64,000 nt of DNA from Halorhabdus sp. CBA1104 (GCF_009690625.1 NZ_CP033878.1:620001-684000); one strand, 5' to 3'; counted from the first letter of the stretch, positions 29,678 through 38,284 are shown. Notes: a model not told the origin generated them from the letters alone. Program-made: numbers and translations.

Positions 29678-29724
29678 TCACAACACTACGCCAGCGCGCT
29701 CCCAGCCCGGATGATCGTCCGCTC
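29678..29724. repeat. 47-base direct repeat, gatA copy
   Basis: The genuine gatA 3' end, covering roughly the last 12 codons and the stop; matches 29549-29595 exactly. Confidence 0.75.
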
Positions 29725-30990
29725 GCCGAATGCCGGACCGATCACCTGTACTCCGACTGGCAGTCCGTCGTCTGTCTCGCCGGCCGGCACGGAGATCGCT
29801 GGGAGGTTTGCGAGGTTGACTGGCGTCGTGTTGGCGTCTGCGAGGTACATTTTGAGGGGATCGTCAAGACTCTCGCCCCGTTCCATCGGCGGGACTGGCA
29901 TCGTCGGACTGGCCAGGACGTCCGCCTCCGAAAGGGCCGAATCAAAGTCTTCTTTCACCCAGGCGCGGGCGTCCTGGGCTTTCTTGTAGTACTTATCGTG
30001 ATACCCCGCCGAGAGTGCGTACGTCCCCAGGAGGATCCGCCGCTTGACTTCTTCACCGAACCCGTCCTCACGGGCCGTCGCGAAGGTCTCGTTCCAGTTG
30101 CCGTCGTAGCCGCCCGAACGGCCGTATCGAACGCCGTCGAACCGTGCCAGGTTCGAGGAGGCCTCACTCATCGCAATGACGTAGTAGGCTTCGACAGCGT
30201 GCTCGACGGAGGGAAGATCGACCTCGTGGTAGCTCGCGCCTTTCGCTTCTAACTCGTCGATGGCGTCCCAGAAGGTCTCGACGACTGCCTCGTCGGCACC
30301 GTCGAGTAGCTCCGTGGGAATCCCGATCTCTACTCCCTCGACGTCGCCGTCGGCTGCGTCGGCGAAGGCGTAGTCCCGGCGGCCGTCGGGGTCTGGGCCG
30401 CCGATCTCGTCGGTCGCGTCACGGGTCGTCGCGTCGTGTGGGTCCGGTCCGGCGATGACTTCCAGTAGCTCGGCCGCGTCCTCGACGGTCGGCGCGATCG
30501 GGCCGATCTGTTCTAAGGAGTTGGCGTAGGCGATCAGGCCGTACCGAGAAACGAGTCCGTAGGTCGGCTTGATCCCGACGACGCCACAGAAGGCGGCCGG
30601 ACATCGCACCGAGCCGCCAGTGTCACTGCCCAGCGCGAGATCGGCCTCACCTGCGGCGACGGCCGCAGCCGATCCACCCGAAGAGCCGCCAGGGACGTGC
30701 CCCTCGGCAGCGGGATTTTCTGTCGGACCGAAGTTCGAGGTCTCCGTGGTCGTCCCCATCCCGAACTCGTCCATGTTGGCCTTGCCGGGAATCGTCGCCC
30801 CGGCTGCCTTCAGGCGCTCGACGACCGTCGCATCGTAGGGCGGTACGTAGTCTTCGAGCATCGCAGAGCCAGCCGTCGTCCGGACACCTTCCGTCGAGAT
30901 GTTGTCCTTGACGGCGACGGTTCGACCCGCGAGGGGGCCGTCGTCTGCACCCTCGATCGTCTCCTCGGTGATGTAGGCGTTGTTGCTCAT
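29686..30990 (-). CDS. gatA: Asp/Glu-tRNA(Asn/Gln) amidotransferase subunit A
   Basis: A 434-residue amidase that frees ammonia from glutamine for transamidation of misacylated tRNA. The Ser-cisSer-Lys triad region is clear: Lys in TVAVKDNISTEG near residue 28, then GGSSGGSAAAVAAGE and GSDTGGSVRCPAAFCG near 100-130. The C-terminus EFGER-type strand (GPAFGERTIIRAGSALA) ends the protein. It overlaps gatC by 4 bases. gatB is not in the window, which is usual for archaea where it is unlinked. Confidence 0.95.
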   Translation of the reverse strand: MSNNAYITEETIEGADDGPLAGRTVAVKDNISTEGVRTTAGSAMLEDYVPPYDATVVERLKAAGATIPGKANMDEFGMGTTTETSNFGPTENPAAEGHVPGGSSGGSAAAVAAGEADLALGSDTGGSVRCPAAFCGVVGIKPTYGLVSRYGLIAYANSLEQIGPIAPTVEDAAELLEVIAGPDPHDATTRDATDEIGGPDPDGRRDYAFADAADGDVEGVEIGIPTELLDGADEAVVETFWDAIDELEAKGASYHEVDLPSVEHAVEAYYVIAMSEASSNLARFDGVRYGRSGGYDGNWNETFATAREDGFGEEVKRRILLGTYALSAGYHDKYYKKAQDARAWVKEDFDSALSEADVLASPTMPVPPMERGESLDDPLKMYLADANTTPVNLANLPAISVPAGETDDGLPVGVQVIGPAFGERTIIRAGSALA

Positions 30991-31265
30991 GAGACGTTTG
31001 GCCCTTTGAAGAAGCCGTCTTCGCTGTCAGGTGCGTTTTCCAGCGCTGCATCGCGGTCGAGACTCTCGGTTACTTCGTCGGGACGCATGACGTTGGTCAG
31101 CTCCGCGCTCGGTTCGACTTCGGGGACGTCATCGAGCGTCTCGAAGTACGAGAGAATGTCTGCAAATTGCTCGGTGAATCGCTCGCGCTCCTCCGGGTCC
31201 AGATTCACCCGCGCGAGATCCGCGACGTGCTCGACCTCCTCGGGATCGACGACCGATTCGCTCAT
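30987..31265 (-). CDS. gatC: Asp/Glu-tRNA(Asn/Gln) amidotransferase subunit C
   Basis: A 92-residue belt subunit of GatCAB. Typical features are the start VEHVADLARVNLDPEERERF, the helix FTEQFADILSYFETLDDV and the extended C-terminal arm with MRPDEVTESLDRDAAL that wraps around GatA. The stop overlaps the gatA start, giving coupled, stoichiometric translation. Divergent from tfb. Confidence 0.92.
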   Translation of the reverse strand: MSESVVDPEEVEHVADLARVNLDPEERERFTEQFADILSYFETLDDVPEVEPSAELTNVMRPDEVTESLDRDAALENAPDSEDGFFKGPNVS

Positions 31266-31367
31266 ATCCTCTCGCTGGGTGGGACCGCCACTAAGGGTTT
31301 CGAAACGGTGGATCCCGAATACGACACCGACTATCCGGCGATGGCTGCCGGTTTTGGCCGACCAAAG

Positions 31368-31376
31368 AATTTAAGT
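31368..31376 (+). promoter_or_regulatory. TATA box of tfb
   Basis: AATTTAAG preceded by a purine-rich BRE-like stretch (CCAAAG). It sits about 70 bases before the tfb ATG, so this mRNA should have a leader of roughly 45 bases. Confidence 0.45.
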
Positions 31377-31445
31377 TCTCCCCGAAAAAACACAAAGACG
31401 AGCGAAACCGTTCTTCGGGCCTCCCGCCCGTTACGTACTCGACCA

Positions 31446-32417
31446 ATGTCAGATACGACCCTCAGAAGTTACGAGCAAGCGAATCAGCAAGAGACTACCG
31501 AGGACGAACAGGAGACCGAACACGTCTGTCCGGAGTGTGGCGGTTCACTCCGATCGGACTCCGAACGCGGTGAGACGGTGTGTAGCGAGTGTGGACTGGT
31601 CGTCGAGGAAGACGAGATCGACCCCGGCCCGGAGTGGCGCGCTTTCGACGCCAAAGAGAAAGACGAGAAGTCCCGTGTCGGCGCGCCGACGACGAACATG
31701 ATGCACGATAAGGGCCTCTCGACGAATATCGGCTGGCAAGACAAAGACGCCTACGGCAACTCGCTGTCCAGCCGTCAACGCGAGAAGATGCAGCGCCTCC
31801 GGACCTGGAACGAACGCTTCCGCACCAGGGACTCCAAAGAACGCAACCTCAAGCAGGCTCTTGGCGAAATCGACCGCATGGCGAGCGCACTCGGCCTCCC
31901 CGAGAACGTCCGCGAAACCGCTTCTGTCATCTATCGCCGGGCCTTGGACGAAGACCTCCTGCCCGGTCGCTCCATCGAAGGTGTCGCTACGTCCTCGCTG
32001 TATGCCGCTGCCCGCCAGGCGGGCAACCCGCGAAGTCTCGACGAGATCAACAACGTCTCCCGCGTCGAGAAAGACGAGACGGCCCGAACGTATCGGTACG
32101 TCGTTCGGGAACTCGGCTTGGAGGTCCAACCGGCCGATCCCGCAAGTTACGTCCCCCGGTTTGCCTCCGACCTCGGGCTCACCGAGGAAGCCGAGCGCCA
32201 CGCCCGTGACCTCCTGGAGAACGCCAAACAGGAAGGCGTCCACTCCGGAAAGAGCCCCGTCGGACTGGCCGCTGCGGCCATCTACGCCGCTTCACTGCTG
32301 GCCAACGAGAAGGTAACTCAAAACGAAGTCAGCGAAGTCGCGAACATCTCCGAGGTCACGATCCGCAACCGCTATCACGAACTGCTCGAAGCCAAGGAAG
32401 GCATCAGGGCGAGCTGA
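31446..32417 (+). CDS. tfb: transcription initiation factor IIB (TFB)
   Basis: A 323-residue basal factor that bridges TBP-DNA and RNA polymerase. The zinc ribbon is at about residues 24-45: HVCPECGGSLRSDSERG then TVCSECGLVVEEDEID. The B-finger/linker follows (GPEWRAFDAKEKDEKSRVG). Two cyclin-like repeats are seen, ASALGLPENVRETASVIYRR and ASDLGLTEEAERHARDLL. Haloarchaea carry several TFB paralogues with partly distinct regulons; which one this is cannot be told. A longer upstream frame is rejected because the ATG at 31446 precedes the ribbon at the normal distance. Confidence 0.95.
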   Translation: MSDTTLRSYEQANQQETTEDEQETEHVCPECGGSLRSDSERGETVCSECGLVVEEDEIDPGPEWRAFDAKEKDEKSRVGAPTTNMMHDKGLSTNIGWQDKDAYGNSLSSRQREKMQRLRTWNERFRTRDSKERNLKQALGEIDRMASALGLPENVRETASVIYRRALDEDLLPGRSIEGVATSSLYAAARQAGNPRSLDEINNVSRVEKDETARTYRYVVRELGLEVQPADPASYVPRFASDLGLTEEAERHARDLLENAKQEGVHSGKSPVGLAAAAIYAASLLANEKVTQNEVSEVANISEVTIRNRYHELLEAKEGIRAS

Positions 32418-32491
32418 ACGCGTCGACGAACGTCCGCTCTTCTGAGGCCCACTTCGGCAGGTTCAACTCGGTTGCCCTCTCGGCCGTATCC

Positions 32492-32965
32492 ATGGAAACG
32501 ACCCGCCATTTCGTCGCGACAGTCTACGTCGTCCACGACGGTGAGACGGCCCTTCACGAACACGAGAAATTAGAGATGTGGCTCCCGCCTGGCGGGCACA
32601 TCGATCGAGACGAACTCCCTCACGTCGCTGCCAGTCGCGAGGTACACGAGGAGATCGGCCTCGAACCGGATCTCATCGCCCCCCAAGGAGACCTCGAATC
32701 AGCCACGGCCGAAAGCATCCCCCAGCCACAGCACTTCCTGCTCGAGGACATCAACGTCCACGATGGCGAAGTCGGTCACCAGCACATCGACTTCATCTTC
32801 TACGGTGAACTGAAGAACCGTGCTATCGACCCTGCAGATGGCGAAGCGCCGGTCGAGGCCTGGAAGTGGTTCTCGCCGTCTGATCTCGAGGCCGCGAGCG
32901 ACAGGCTGGCGGATGACGTCCTAGAGATCGGCAAACAGGCGATCGAAACAGTCGACAATCAGTAA
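32492..32965 (+). CDS. Nudix hydrolase
   Basis: A 157-residue protein. The Nudix box runs from GGHIDRDELPHVAASREVHE into EIG, fitting G-x5-E-x7-R-E-U-x-E-E-x-G exactly. Preceding strands are TRHFVATVYVVHDGETALHE, and the later part has HLDF-like HQHIDFIFYGELKN. Relatives hydrolyse nucleoside diphosphate derivatives; the substrate is not predictable. It stands between tfb and the convergent methionine synthase operon. Confidence 0.88.
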   Translation: METTRHFVATVYVVHDGETALHEHEKLEMWLPPGGHIDRDELPHVAASREVHEEIGLEPDLIAPQGDLESATAESIPQPQHFLLEDINVHDGEVGHQHIDFIFYGELKNRAIDPADGEAPVEAWKWFSPSDLEAASDRLADDVLEIGKQAIETVDNQ

Positions 32966-32992
32966 GGGCAGGACGGACAACACTACGCAGCG

Positions 32993-34048
32993 TCAGTTCT
33001 CGGCAGCAGGAACCTCAATCTCACCAGCGTCCAGTTCGGCCTCGACCTCGCGGGCGGCCTCGGCGAGGTTAGCCATCTTCTCGTAGGCGACCTCACGGGG
33101 AAGGAGCTTGACGCCACAGTCCGGCGAGACCGTCAGGCGCTCGGGTGGCACGATCTCCAGGCCTTTCTTGATGTTCTCTTTGATCTGTGCGACGGACTCG
33201 ACGTCGGTGTCGTGGACGTCGAGGACGCCCAGCGCGAGATCTTTCGTGAATTCGGGCTCTTTGAACACGTCGATCTGCTCGAAGTCGCCGTTGGCGAGTT
33301 CGAGGTCGAACTCCTCGACGGGGTATTCGAGCATCTCGGGGTAGATCCGCGAGTAATCGCCATAGCAGACGTGCAGACCGAGGCGAACGTCTTCGGGCAC
33401 GTCGTCGGCGATCCGTTCGAGGGCCTCGCCGACGATGGCGTGGTCGTCGGGCGTCGTCGCCAGTGCCGGCTCGTCGATCTGGATGTACTTCGCGCCGGCC
33501 TCGACGAGTTTTTCGATTTCTTCGTTGACAAGATCGGCCAGGGCGTACGTGAGTTCCGCCTCGGAGTCATAAACTTCGTTGAAACTCCAGGATGCCAGTG
33601 TGTACGGCCCGGTGATCGGGACCTTCACCGGCGCGTCGGCGACCTCGGTAGTGAACTCGTACTCATCGACCAGCCACGGCTGGTCGTACTCGACGTTCTC
33701 GACGACGCTTGGCTTGTCGAAGTAATTGTGGCCCCAGACCTTGACGCGGCCGTTGAACTCGTAGCCAGGAATGCGCTCGGCGAAGAATTCGACCATCTCG
33801 TTGCGCCGCATCTCGCCGTCAGTGACGACATCGAGACCCGCGCGCTCGTGCTCGTCAGTGATGATCCGAGCGGCATCGTCTTTCGACTCTTCCCACTCCT
33901 CGGCGTCGAAATCAGCGTCCTCGTCCTCGAAGAGTTCGCGGGCGCGGTCGTGCCACTTTGGCTTCGGGTACGAGCCAACGACTGTCGTCAGCAGGAAGTG
34001 GTCGTTCTCGTGGTCGTCCGGTCGGAATTGCTCGCGTGTGTTGCTCAT
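32993..34048 (-). CDS. methionine synthase, MetE catalytic-domain type
   Basis: A 351-residue cobalamin-independent-type methionine synthase core. All four zinc ligands of MetE are in place: His and Cys in LGLHVCYGDYSR, Glu in FDLELANGDFE and Cys in SPDCGVKLLPRE. The substrate loop at the start is LLTTVVGSYPKPKWHDRA. It corresponds to the C-terminal half of bacterial MetE. Such short archaeal enzymes are thought to take methyl groups from donors other than methyl-tetrahydropteroyl-polyglutamate. Its start overlaps the stop of its upstream paralogue by 4 bases. Confidence 0.88.
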   Translation of the reverse strand: MSNTREQFRPDDHENDHFLLTTVVGSYPKPKWHDRARELFEDEDADFDAEEWEESKDDAARIITDEHERAGLDVVTDGEMRRNEMVEFFAERIPGYEFNGRVKVWGHNYFDKPSVVENVEYDQPWLVDEYEFTTEVADAPVKVPITGPYTLASWSFNEVYDSEAELTYALADLVNEEIEKLVEAGAKYIQIDEPALATTPDDHAIVGEALERIADDVPEDVRLGLHVCYGDYSRIYPEMLEYPVEEFDLELANGDFEQIDVFKEPEFTKDLALGVLDVHDTDVESVAQIKENIKKGLEIVPPERLTVSPDCGVKLLPREVAYEKMANLAEAAREVEAELDAGEIEVPAAEN

Positions 34049-35037
34049 AGGGACACCTCCTCGTTTGCCGCCGAGGCAAGCGCGTCGAGTTTGGCCTCGG
34101 CCTTGTTGACTGGCAGGTAGAACAGTTCGGTGTTTGGCGTCGCGTAGATCGTTTCGAAGTCGTTGACCGTCTCTGTGCCGAACCACTCGATGCGCTCACG
34201 GATCTCTTCGGGCGTCTCCAGCAGTGTGTTCTGGCCGTCGACCAGTCCGAGGGCCACACTCTCTGTCGTCCCGTACTCGTTGACGTTGTAGATCGTCTGT
34301 TCGTGATCGCTAACCAGGTCGTACCCCAGGGCGTCGACGTCGGCGTCGAGCAGATGGGCGTGAACCTTCTCCTCTAGGGCACCCCAGTAGGTGTGGACGA
34401 CGACTTCGGCGTCGATCGCGTCTGCGACGGTGTCGATGGCGTTGCTCGCCCGCTCGTCGTCGCCATCGCCCGGCGGGTCGGTCACGAGCGACGGTTCGAG
34501 GAGGAACAACGTCTCCACGTCGGGGAACTGTTCGAGTTCGCCCGCGAGGAACTGCGCGACGCCGTTGAGCAGCGCCGCGTCGTCACCGTAGTACTCGTCC
34601 GAAGCGAGTTCTGCAAGCGAGTACGGCCCCGGCAAGACTGCCTGGAGTCCCTCGTCGACGAGTTGGGCAGCCCCATCGAGTTCGCCGGCGACGTCGCCGT
34701 CCGGTGTCAATTCGCCCTCGATCACCGGATCGCGATAGAAATTGTTGTTGTCGTAATATCGCACGATGCCACGAGTATCGACGTTGTCGTGGACTGCGAG
34801 CGGGTGGGCGAGCATGTCGTCCCAGCGCAACTGTCCCTCGACGATCCGGTCGAGACCAGCCGTCTGCTGGCGATCGACTACTTCCTCGCGGGCGCGATCG
34901 TACGCTCCGGTGATCGCGTTGTTCTCGTCCCCGCCGATGAGATCACTCTTCTGGTGGCCTTTCAGGTCTGCCAGATCGTCCTTCGCCCAGTCTGGCAGCG
35001 GATACAACCCCGGTGTGGTCGCTACTATCTCTGTCAT
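34045..35037 (-). CDS. MetE-like paralogue lacking zinc ligands
   Basis: A 330-residue TIM-barrel protein of the MetE superfamily, first gene of the operon with the catalytic core. The fold landmarks are present (start VATTPGLYPLPDWAKDDLAD; AVLPGPYSLAELASDEY). The catalytic sites are changed: HVC becomes HTYWG, the ligand Glu position reads GYDLVSD and the last Cys becomes TPNTELFYLP. It therefore resembles the non-catalytic N-terminal barrel of full-length MetE, here as a separate chain. A role in binding the methyl donor or in forming a heterodimer is the likely inference. Confidence 0.8.
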   Translation of the reverse strand: MTEIVATTPGLYPLPDWAKDDLADLKGHQKSDLIGGDENNAITGAYDRAREEVVDRQQTAGLDRIVEGQLRWDDMLAHPLAVHDNVDTRGIVRYYDNNNFYRDPVIEGELTPDGDVAGELDGAAQLVDEGLQAVLPGPYSLAELASDEYYGDDAALLNGVAQFLAGELEQFPDVETLFLLEPSLVTDPPGDGDDERASNAIDTVADAIDAEVVVHTYWGALEEKVHAHLLDADVDALGYDLVSDHEQTIYNVNEYGTTESVALGLVDGQNTLLETPEEIRERIEWFGTETVNDFETIYATPNTELFYLPVNKAEAKLDALASAANEEVSL

Positions 35038-35061
35038 TACATCCGGCTATGGAATGAGGGC

Positions 35062-35072
35062 CTTTAATATTT
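35062..35072 (-). promoter_or_regulatory. TATA box of the methionine synthase operon
   Basis: Minus-strand AATATTAAAGG lies about 28-35 bases before the ATG at 35037, predicting a leaderless or very short-leader mRNA. Confidence 0.5.
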
Positions 35073-35180
35073 CTCATTCAAATTAATGCGCTTGGGTTAT
35101 AAAGTACCGCCGACCAGTTCGTGTCGGTCAGAAATAAATCGGTACTTTCATGATAGACCTCGCCGAGCGTTTGTCTAACT

Positions 35181-35357
35181 GTGGTAAACGCGACCGTCGG
35201 ACGAGCGTATCAGACGTACTGCCCGAAGTGTGGCGCTGCGGGGGCGGATACAGGTGACGACGACACCTATTCGTTTATGTGCACCAACAAATCGTGTCGA
35301 CACACGTGGGCCGTGAGTTCGGACTCACGCACTGCTACGGGAGTTAGACACGAGTGA
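35181..35357 (+). CDS. tiny TFIIS/RpoM-like zinc ribbon protein
   Basis: A 58-residue frame opening at GTG 35181. It contains QTYCPKCGAAGADTGDDDTY and MCTNKSCRHTWAVSS. Two CxxC-type knuckles are spaced as in the C-terminal zinc ribbon of TFS/TFIIS and RNA polymerase subunits Rpb9/RpoM, with the terminal C-x-H-x-W variant. The Asp-Glu pair of the TFIIS cleavage loop is replaced by an Asp run (GDDDT), which may or may not act. The start is non-ATG and the gene is short. The adjacent upstream region 35125-35150 is AT-rich and could be its promoter. Confidence 0.55.
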   Translation: MVNATVGRAYQTYCPKCGAAGADTGDDDTYSFMCTNKSCRHTWAVSSDSRTATGVRHE

Positions 35358-35481
35358 CACGGGGCAGCGTCACTGCCAGTCGCTTCTCGGGAGGGGATTC
35401 CCGGTCCGTGGTGATAGGGGAAGTACGTTCGTCGATCGCTCGCCGACTACAGTGACTAAGGCGGTCGGGAAAAGGACTACC

Positions 35482-35495
35482 GGTCCGGGCGGACC
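35482..35495. promoter_or_regulatory. GGTCC dyad next to the DtxR-family gene promoter
   Basis: GGTCCGGGCGGACC, 5-base perfect arms, immediately before the AT-rich GAATATTTC at 35499-35507, which looks like the TATA box of the regulator gene. Possible autoregulatory site; inference only. Confidence 0.3.
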
Positions 35496-35534
35496 CGTGA
35501 ATATTTCATTGGTTGGCCGTTAGACGAGCCTATC

Positions 35535-35984
35535 ATGAGCCACCACGAAGACTCCGCCGTCAGCGAGAGTGTCGAGATGTATCTCAAGGAGATATACATC
35601 CTCTCGCGGGACGGCGATCCCGCCAGGACGGGCGCGATCGCCGAGCGGCTGGCTGTCTCCCCGCCCAGCGTCACGCAGATGCTGTCTCGACTTCAAGAGG
35701 ACGGACTTCTCGACTACGAGAAGCGACGCGGAGCCATCTTGACCGACGAAGGCGAGCGCCAAGCGGCGGATTTACTGGCCAAACACTGTCTCATCGAGCG
35801 GTTCCTCGTCGACGGGCTGGACGTCACTGAGGGGTTTCACGAGGAAGCCTGTGAACTCGAACACGCACTGAGTGACGACGTTGCTGCCCGGCTGACCAGA
35901 TACGTCGACCGCTGTGAGGAATGCCCGGACTGTTATGACGCCGACGCAAAGCACTGTCGGCATCTGGATGCCAGTGCAGACTAA
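35535..35984 (+). CDS. DtxR-family metal-dependent transcriptional regulator
   Basis: A 149-residue regulator. Residues 8-70 form the DtxR wHTH (SVEMYLKEIYILSRDGDPAR; LAVSPPSVTQMLSRLQEDGL). The dimerisation/metal domain has LLAKHCLIERFLVDGLDVTE and EEACELEHALSDDVAARLTR, where the Cys/Glu/His ligands of the primary metal site lie (C-x2-E-x-E-H). No SH3-like domain follows. Instead the end is cysteine-rich: YVDRCEECPDCYDADAKHC. Iron or manganese responsive repressors of this type are common in haloarchaea. The target genes are not evident here. Confidence 0.88.
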   Translation: MSHHEDSAVSESVEMYLKEIYILSRDGDPARTGAIAERLAVSPPSVTQMLSRLQEDGLLDYEKRRGAILTDEGERQAADLLAKHCLIERFLVDGLDVTEGFHEEACELEHALSDDVAARLTRYVDRCEECPDCYDADAKHCRHLDASAD

Positions 35985-36047
35985 TCGCACTCGCGTCGCA
36001 ACTGTTTTACCCGGCCTCGAGAAGCAATCGAGGGCGACGACGGCCTC

Positions 36048-37430
36048 TCAGATGATCGGTTCGACGATGTTGACGCCCGCATCGAGGAGTGTCTCTACCC
36101 GATCGGCGCTGTCGGCCTCGGCGTAAATCCGGAGTTTCGGTTCGGTGCCGCTGGGACGTGCGAGTAGCCAGGACCCGTCTTCTAAGAGGATCTTGAACCC
36201 GTCGGCGTCGTTGACGTCCTCGACCGCGACGCCTGCGACCGTCTCGGGCAGCGCTTGTTCGATCTCGCCGACGACCCGATCTTTCTCCGAATCCGGGCAG
36301 TCAAGATTCCGGCGATCCTGGTGGATTTCGCCGTGTTCGGCCAGCAGCGCCTCGATCCGGTCGTCGAGCGAGCACTCGGCGGTCGCGACCGACGCGAGCA
36401 GTGCCATGAGAACGCCGTCCTTCTCCCGGACGTGCCCACGGATCGAGAACCCGCCACTTTCCTCCCCGCCCATCAGTGCGTCACGCTCTCTCATCGCTTG
36501 GGCGACCCACTTGAACCCGACTGGGACTTCCTGGACAGTCTGGCCGTGGGCCTCGGCGATACGGTCGATGAGGAACGTCGTCGAGACCGTCCGAACCGCT
36601 GGGCCGGCGTCGTCTTCCAGCATGTACTCGTACAAGGCGGCGAAGAACAGATTTTCGTCGAGGAACCCACGCTCCGGTGTCACGACGGCGATCCGGTCGG
36701 CGTCGCCGTCGTTGGCCACGCCCAGGTCGGCGTCGTGCTCACGGACGGCTTCGAGCAGTCCTTCGAGGTTCTGGGCCGACGGCTCGGGCGGAGTCCCACC
36801 AAAGTCCGGGTCGCGCTCACAGCGGCGGCGGTGGACGGTCGCTCCGGCACGTTCGAGCAACTCGTCAGTGACCCCTCGACCACTGCCGTGCATGGCATCG
36901 TAGACGACTGTGAGATCGGACAGTTCCGGTTCCAGCAGGTCCAGAGCGTGTTCGTAGTAGGCTGCGGTGAAGTCGACCTCTTCGATGTCGCCATGGTCGG
37001 CTTCGGGCAGTGGGTCGGGCTCGCGCAGCCGTGCTTCGAGTCCTTCGGTCACTGCGGGGAGTGCGGGCGAACCATTCTCGGGAATGTACTTCACACCGTT
37101 GTATTCTGGCGGGTTGTGCGAGGCAGTAATAGCCATCGCGCCGGCCAGATCACGGTCGACGATCGTCCAGGCCGTGATCGGAGTCGGGCAGTCTCGTTTG
37201 GCGACCAGTACGTCGAAGCCGTTGGCTGCGAGGACTTCGGCAACGTCTTCAGCAAAGCCTGGCGAGGAATCGCGGGCGTCGTATCCGACTGCGATGGTAT
37301 CGCCGGCCCGGTCTGTCTCTTCGCGGAGATAGTCCGCGACGGCCTGTGCCACCATCTTGATCCGCGGTGTCGTGAACGTATCGAGGGTATCTCGCCACCC
37401 ATCGGTTCCGAATTCGATCGGCGTATCCAT
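36048..37430 (-). CDS. phosphoglucomutase/phosphomannomutase family protein
   Basis: A 460-residue alpha-D-phosphohexomutase. The start MDTPIEFGTDGWRDTLDTF is the family N-terminus. The phosphoserine loop is MAITASHNPPEYNGVKY, the metal loop GVANDGDADRIAVV, the sugar-binding loop GGEESGGFSIRGHV and the phosphate-binding loop LARPSGTEPKLRIY. All four active-site elements are intact. Whether it acts on glucose, mannose or glucosamine phosphates cannot be read from sequence. Nine extra upstream codons are rejected because the ATG at 37430 begins the conserved region. Confidence 0.92.
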   Translation of the reverse strand: MDTPIEFGTDGWRDTLDTFTTPRIKMVAQAVADYLREETDRAGDTIAVGYDARDSSPGFAEDVAEVLAANGFDVLVAKRDCPTPITAWTIVDRDLAGAMAITASHNPPEYNGVKYIPENGSPALPAVTEGLEARLREPDPLPEADHGDIEEVDFTAAYYEHALDLLEPELSDLTVVYDAMHGSGRGVTDELLERAGATVHRRRCERDPDFGGTPPEPSAQNLEGLLEAVREHDADLGVANDGDADRIAVVTPERGFLDENLFFAALYEYMLEDDAGPAVRTVSTTFLIDRIAEAHGQTVQEVPVGFKWVAQAMRERDALMGGEESGGFSIRGHVREKDGVLMALLASVATAECSLDDRIEALLAEHGEIHQDRRNLDCPDSEKDRVVGEIEQALPETVAGVAVEDVNDADGFKILLEDGSWLLARPSGTEPKLRIYAEADSADRVETLLDAGVNIVEPII

Positions 37431-37516
37431 GTGTGTCCGTGCCGATCGAACCCTCAAAAACGCGCCGATCCGTCCCGCCCGCGTTCGCCCGATTCGATCG
37501 GGTTTACCGCACTCGA

Positions 37517-38284
37517 TCAGGTGTTGGTCTGGCCGCCGTCGACGACTAGCGATTCTCCGTTGACGTAGTCGCTCATATCACTGGCGAGGAACAGCGCGGC
37601 GTTTCCGATATCGTCAGGCTGGCCAAAGCGCCGAAGTGGTACCTGCTGGCGGAACGCCTCTTCGCCCTCGCCGCCGATGATCGGCACGTCGTCAGTCACC
37701 ATCTCGGTCTCGATGACGCCCGGGTGGATGGCATTGACGCGGACGCCCTCCGGACCGTACTTATCCGCGAGCGAATAGGTCATGAGTCGGACAGCCCCTT
37801 TCGAGGAGCAGTACGTGACGAAATCGCCCGATCCTTCCAGTCCAGCCACACTCGAGAGGTTGATCAGGCTGCCGCCGCCGGACTCGACCATCTGCTCGAT
37901 GGCGACCTGGGCGCCAAAGAAGGTCCCTTTGACGTTGATGTCCATTAGCTGATCGTACTCGTCTTCCGTGACCTCGGTGAACTCCTCGCCACGGAAAATC
38001 CCGGCATTGTTGACCCACACGTCAATCCCCCCGAGTTCCTTGGCTGCCTCACCAACAGCCTCCAGATCAGCCTTCTTCGAGACGTCACACTCGACGTACG
38101 TCGCCTCGACGTCGTATTCGTCAGCGACCATCTCGTGGGTCGGTGTGCCGCCCTGCCGGGGCGCTTCCTGAATATCTGCGTTGACGATGGACGCCCCCTC
38201 CGAGGCGAACGTCTCACAGATGTTCCGGCCGATACCACTCGAACCACCAGTTACGACAGCAACGTCGTTTTCGAGCAAAGACAT
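37517..38284 (-). CDS. SDR family oxidoreductase
   Basis: A 255-residue classical short-chain dehydrogenase. The cofactor loop is VVTGGSSGIGRNIC, the N-N-A-G motif VNNAGIF, the catalytic Ser in LINLSSVAG and Tyr-Lys in VTYCSSKGAVR. The C-terminal IHPGVIETEM and DMSDYVNGESLVVDGGQTNT are typical of FabG-like and glucose-1-dehydrogenase-like enzymes. The basic or acidic end of strand 2 (NADIQEAPRQGG) suggests NAD rather than NADP, tentatively. Substrate unknown. Confidence 0.88.
   Translation of the reverse strand: MSLLENDVAVVTGGSSGIGRNICETFASEGASIVNADIQEAPRQGGTPTHEMVADEYDVEATYVECDVSKKADLEAVGEAAKELGGIDVWVNNAGIFRGEEFTEVTEDEYDQLMDINVKGTFFGAQVAIEQMVESGGGSLINLSSVAGLEGSGDFVTYCSSKGAVRLMTYSLADKYGPEGVRVNAIHPGVIETEMVTDDVPIIGGEGEEAFRQQVPLRRFGQPDDIGNAALFLASDMSDYVNGESLVVDGGQTNT

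Noticed and set aside
29467-30252. Plus-strand open frame running from the glycosyltransferase end into gatA
   Set aside because: It covers the terminator, the 47-base repeat and the antisense of gatA, and has no recognisable domain.
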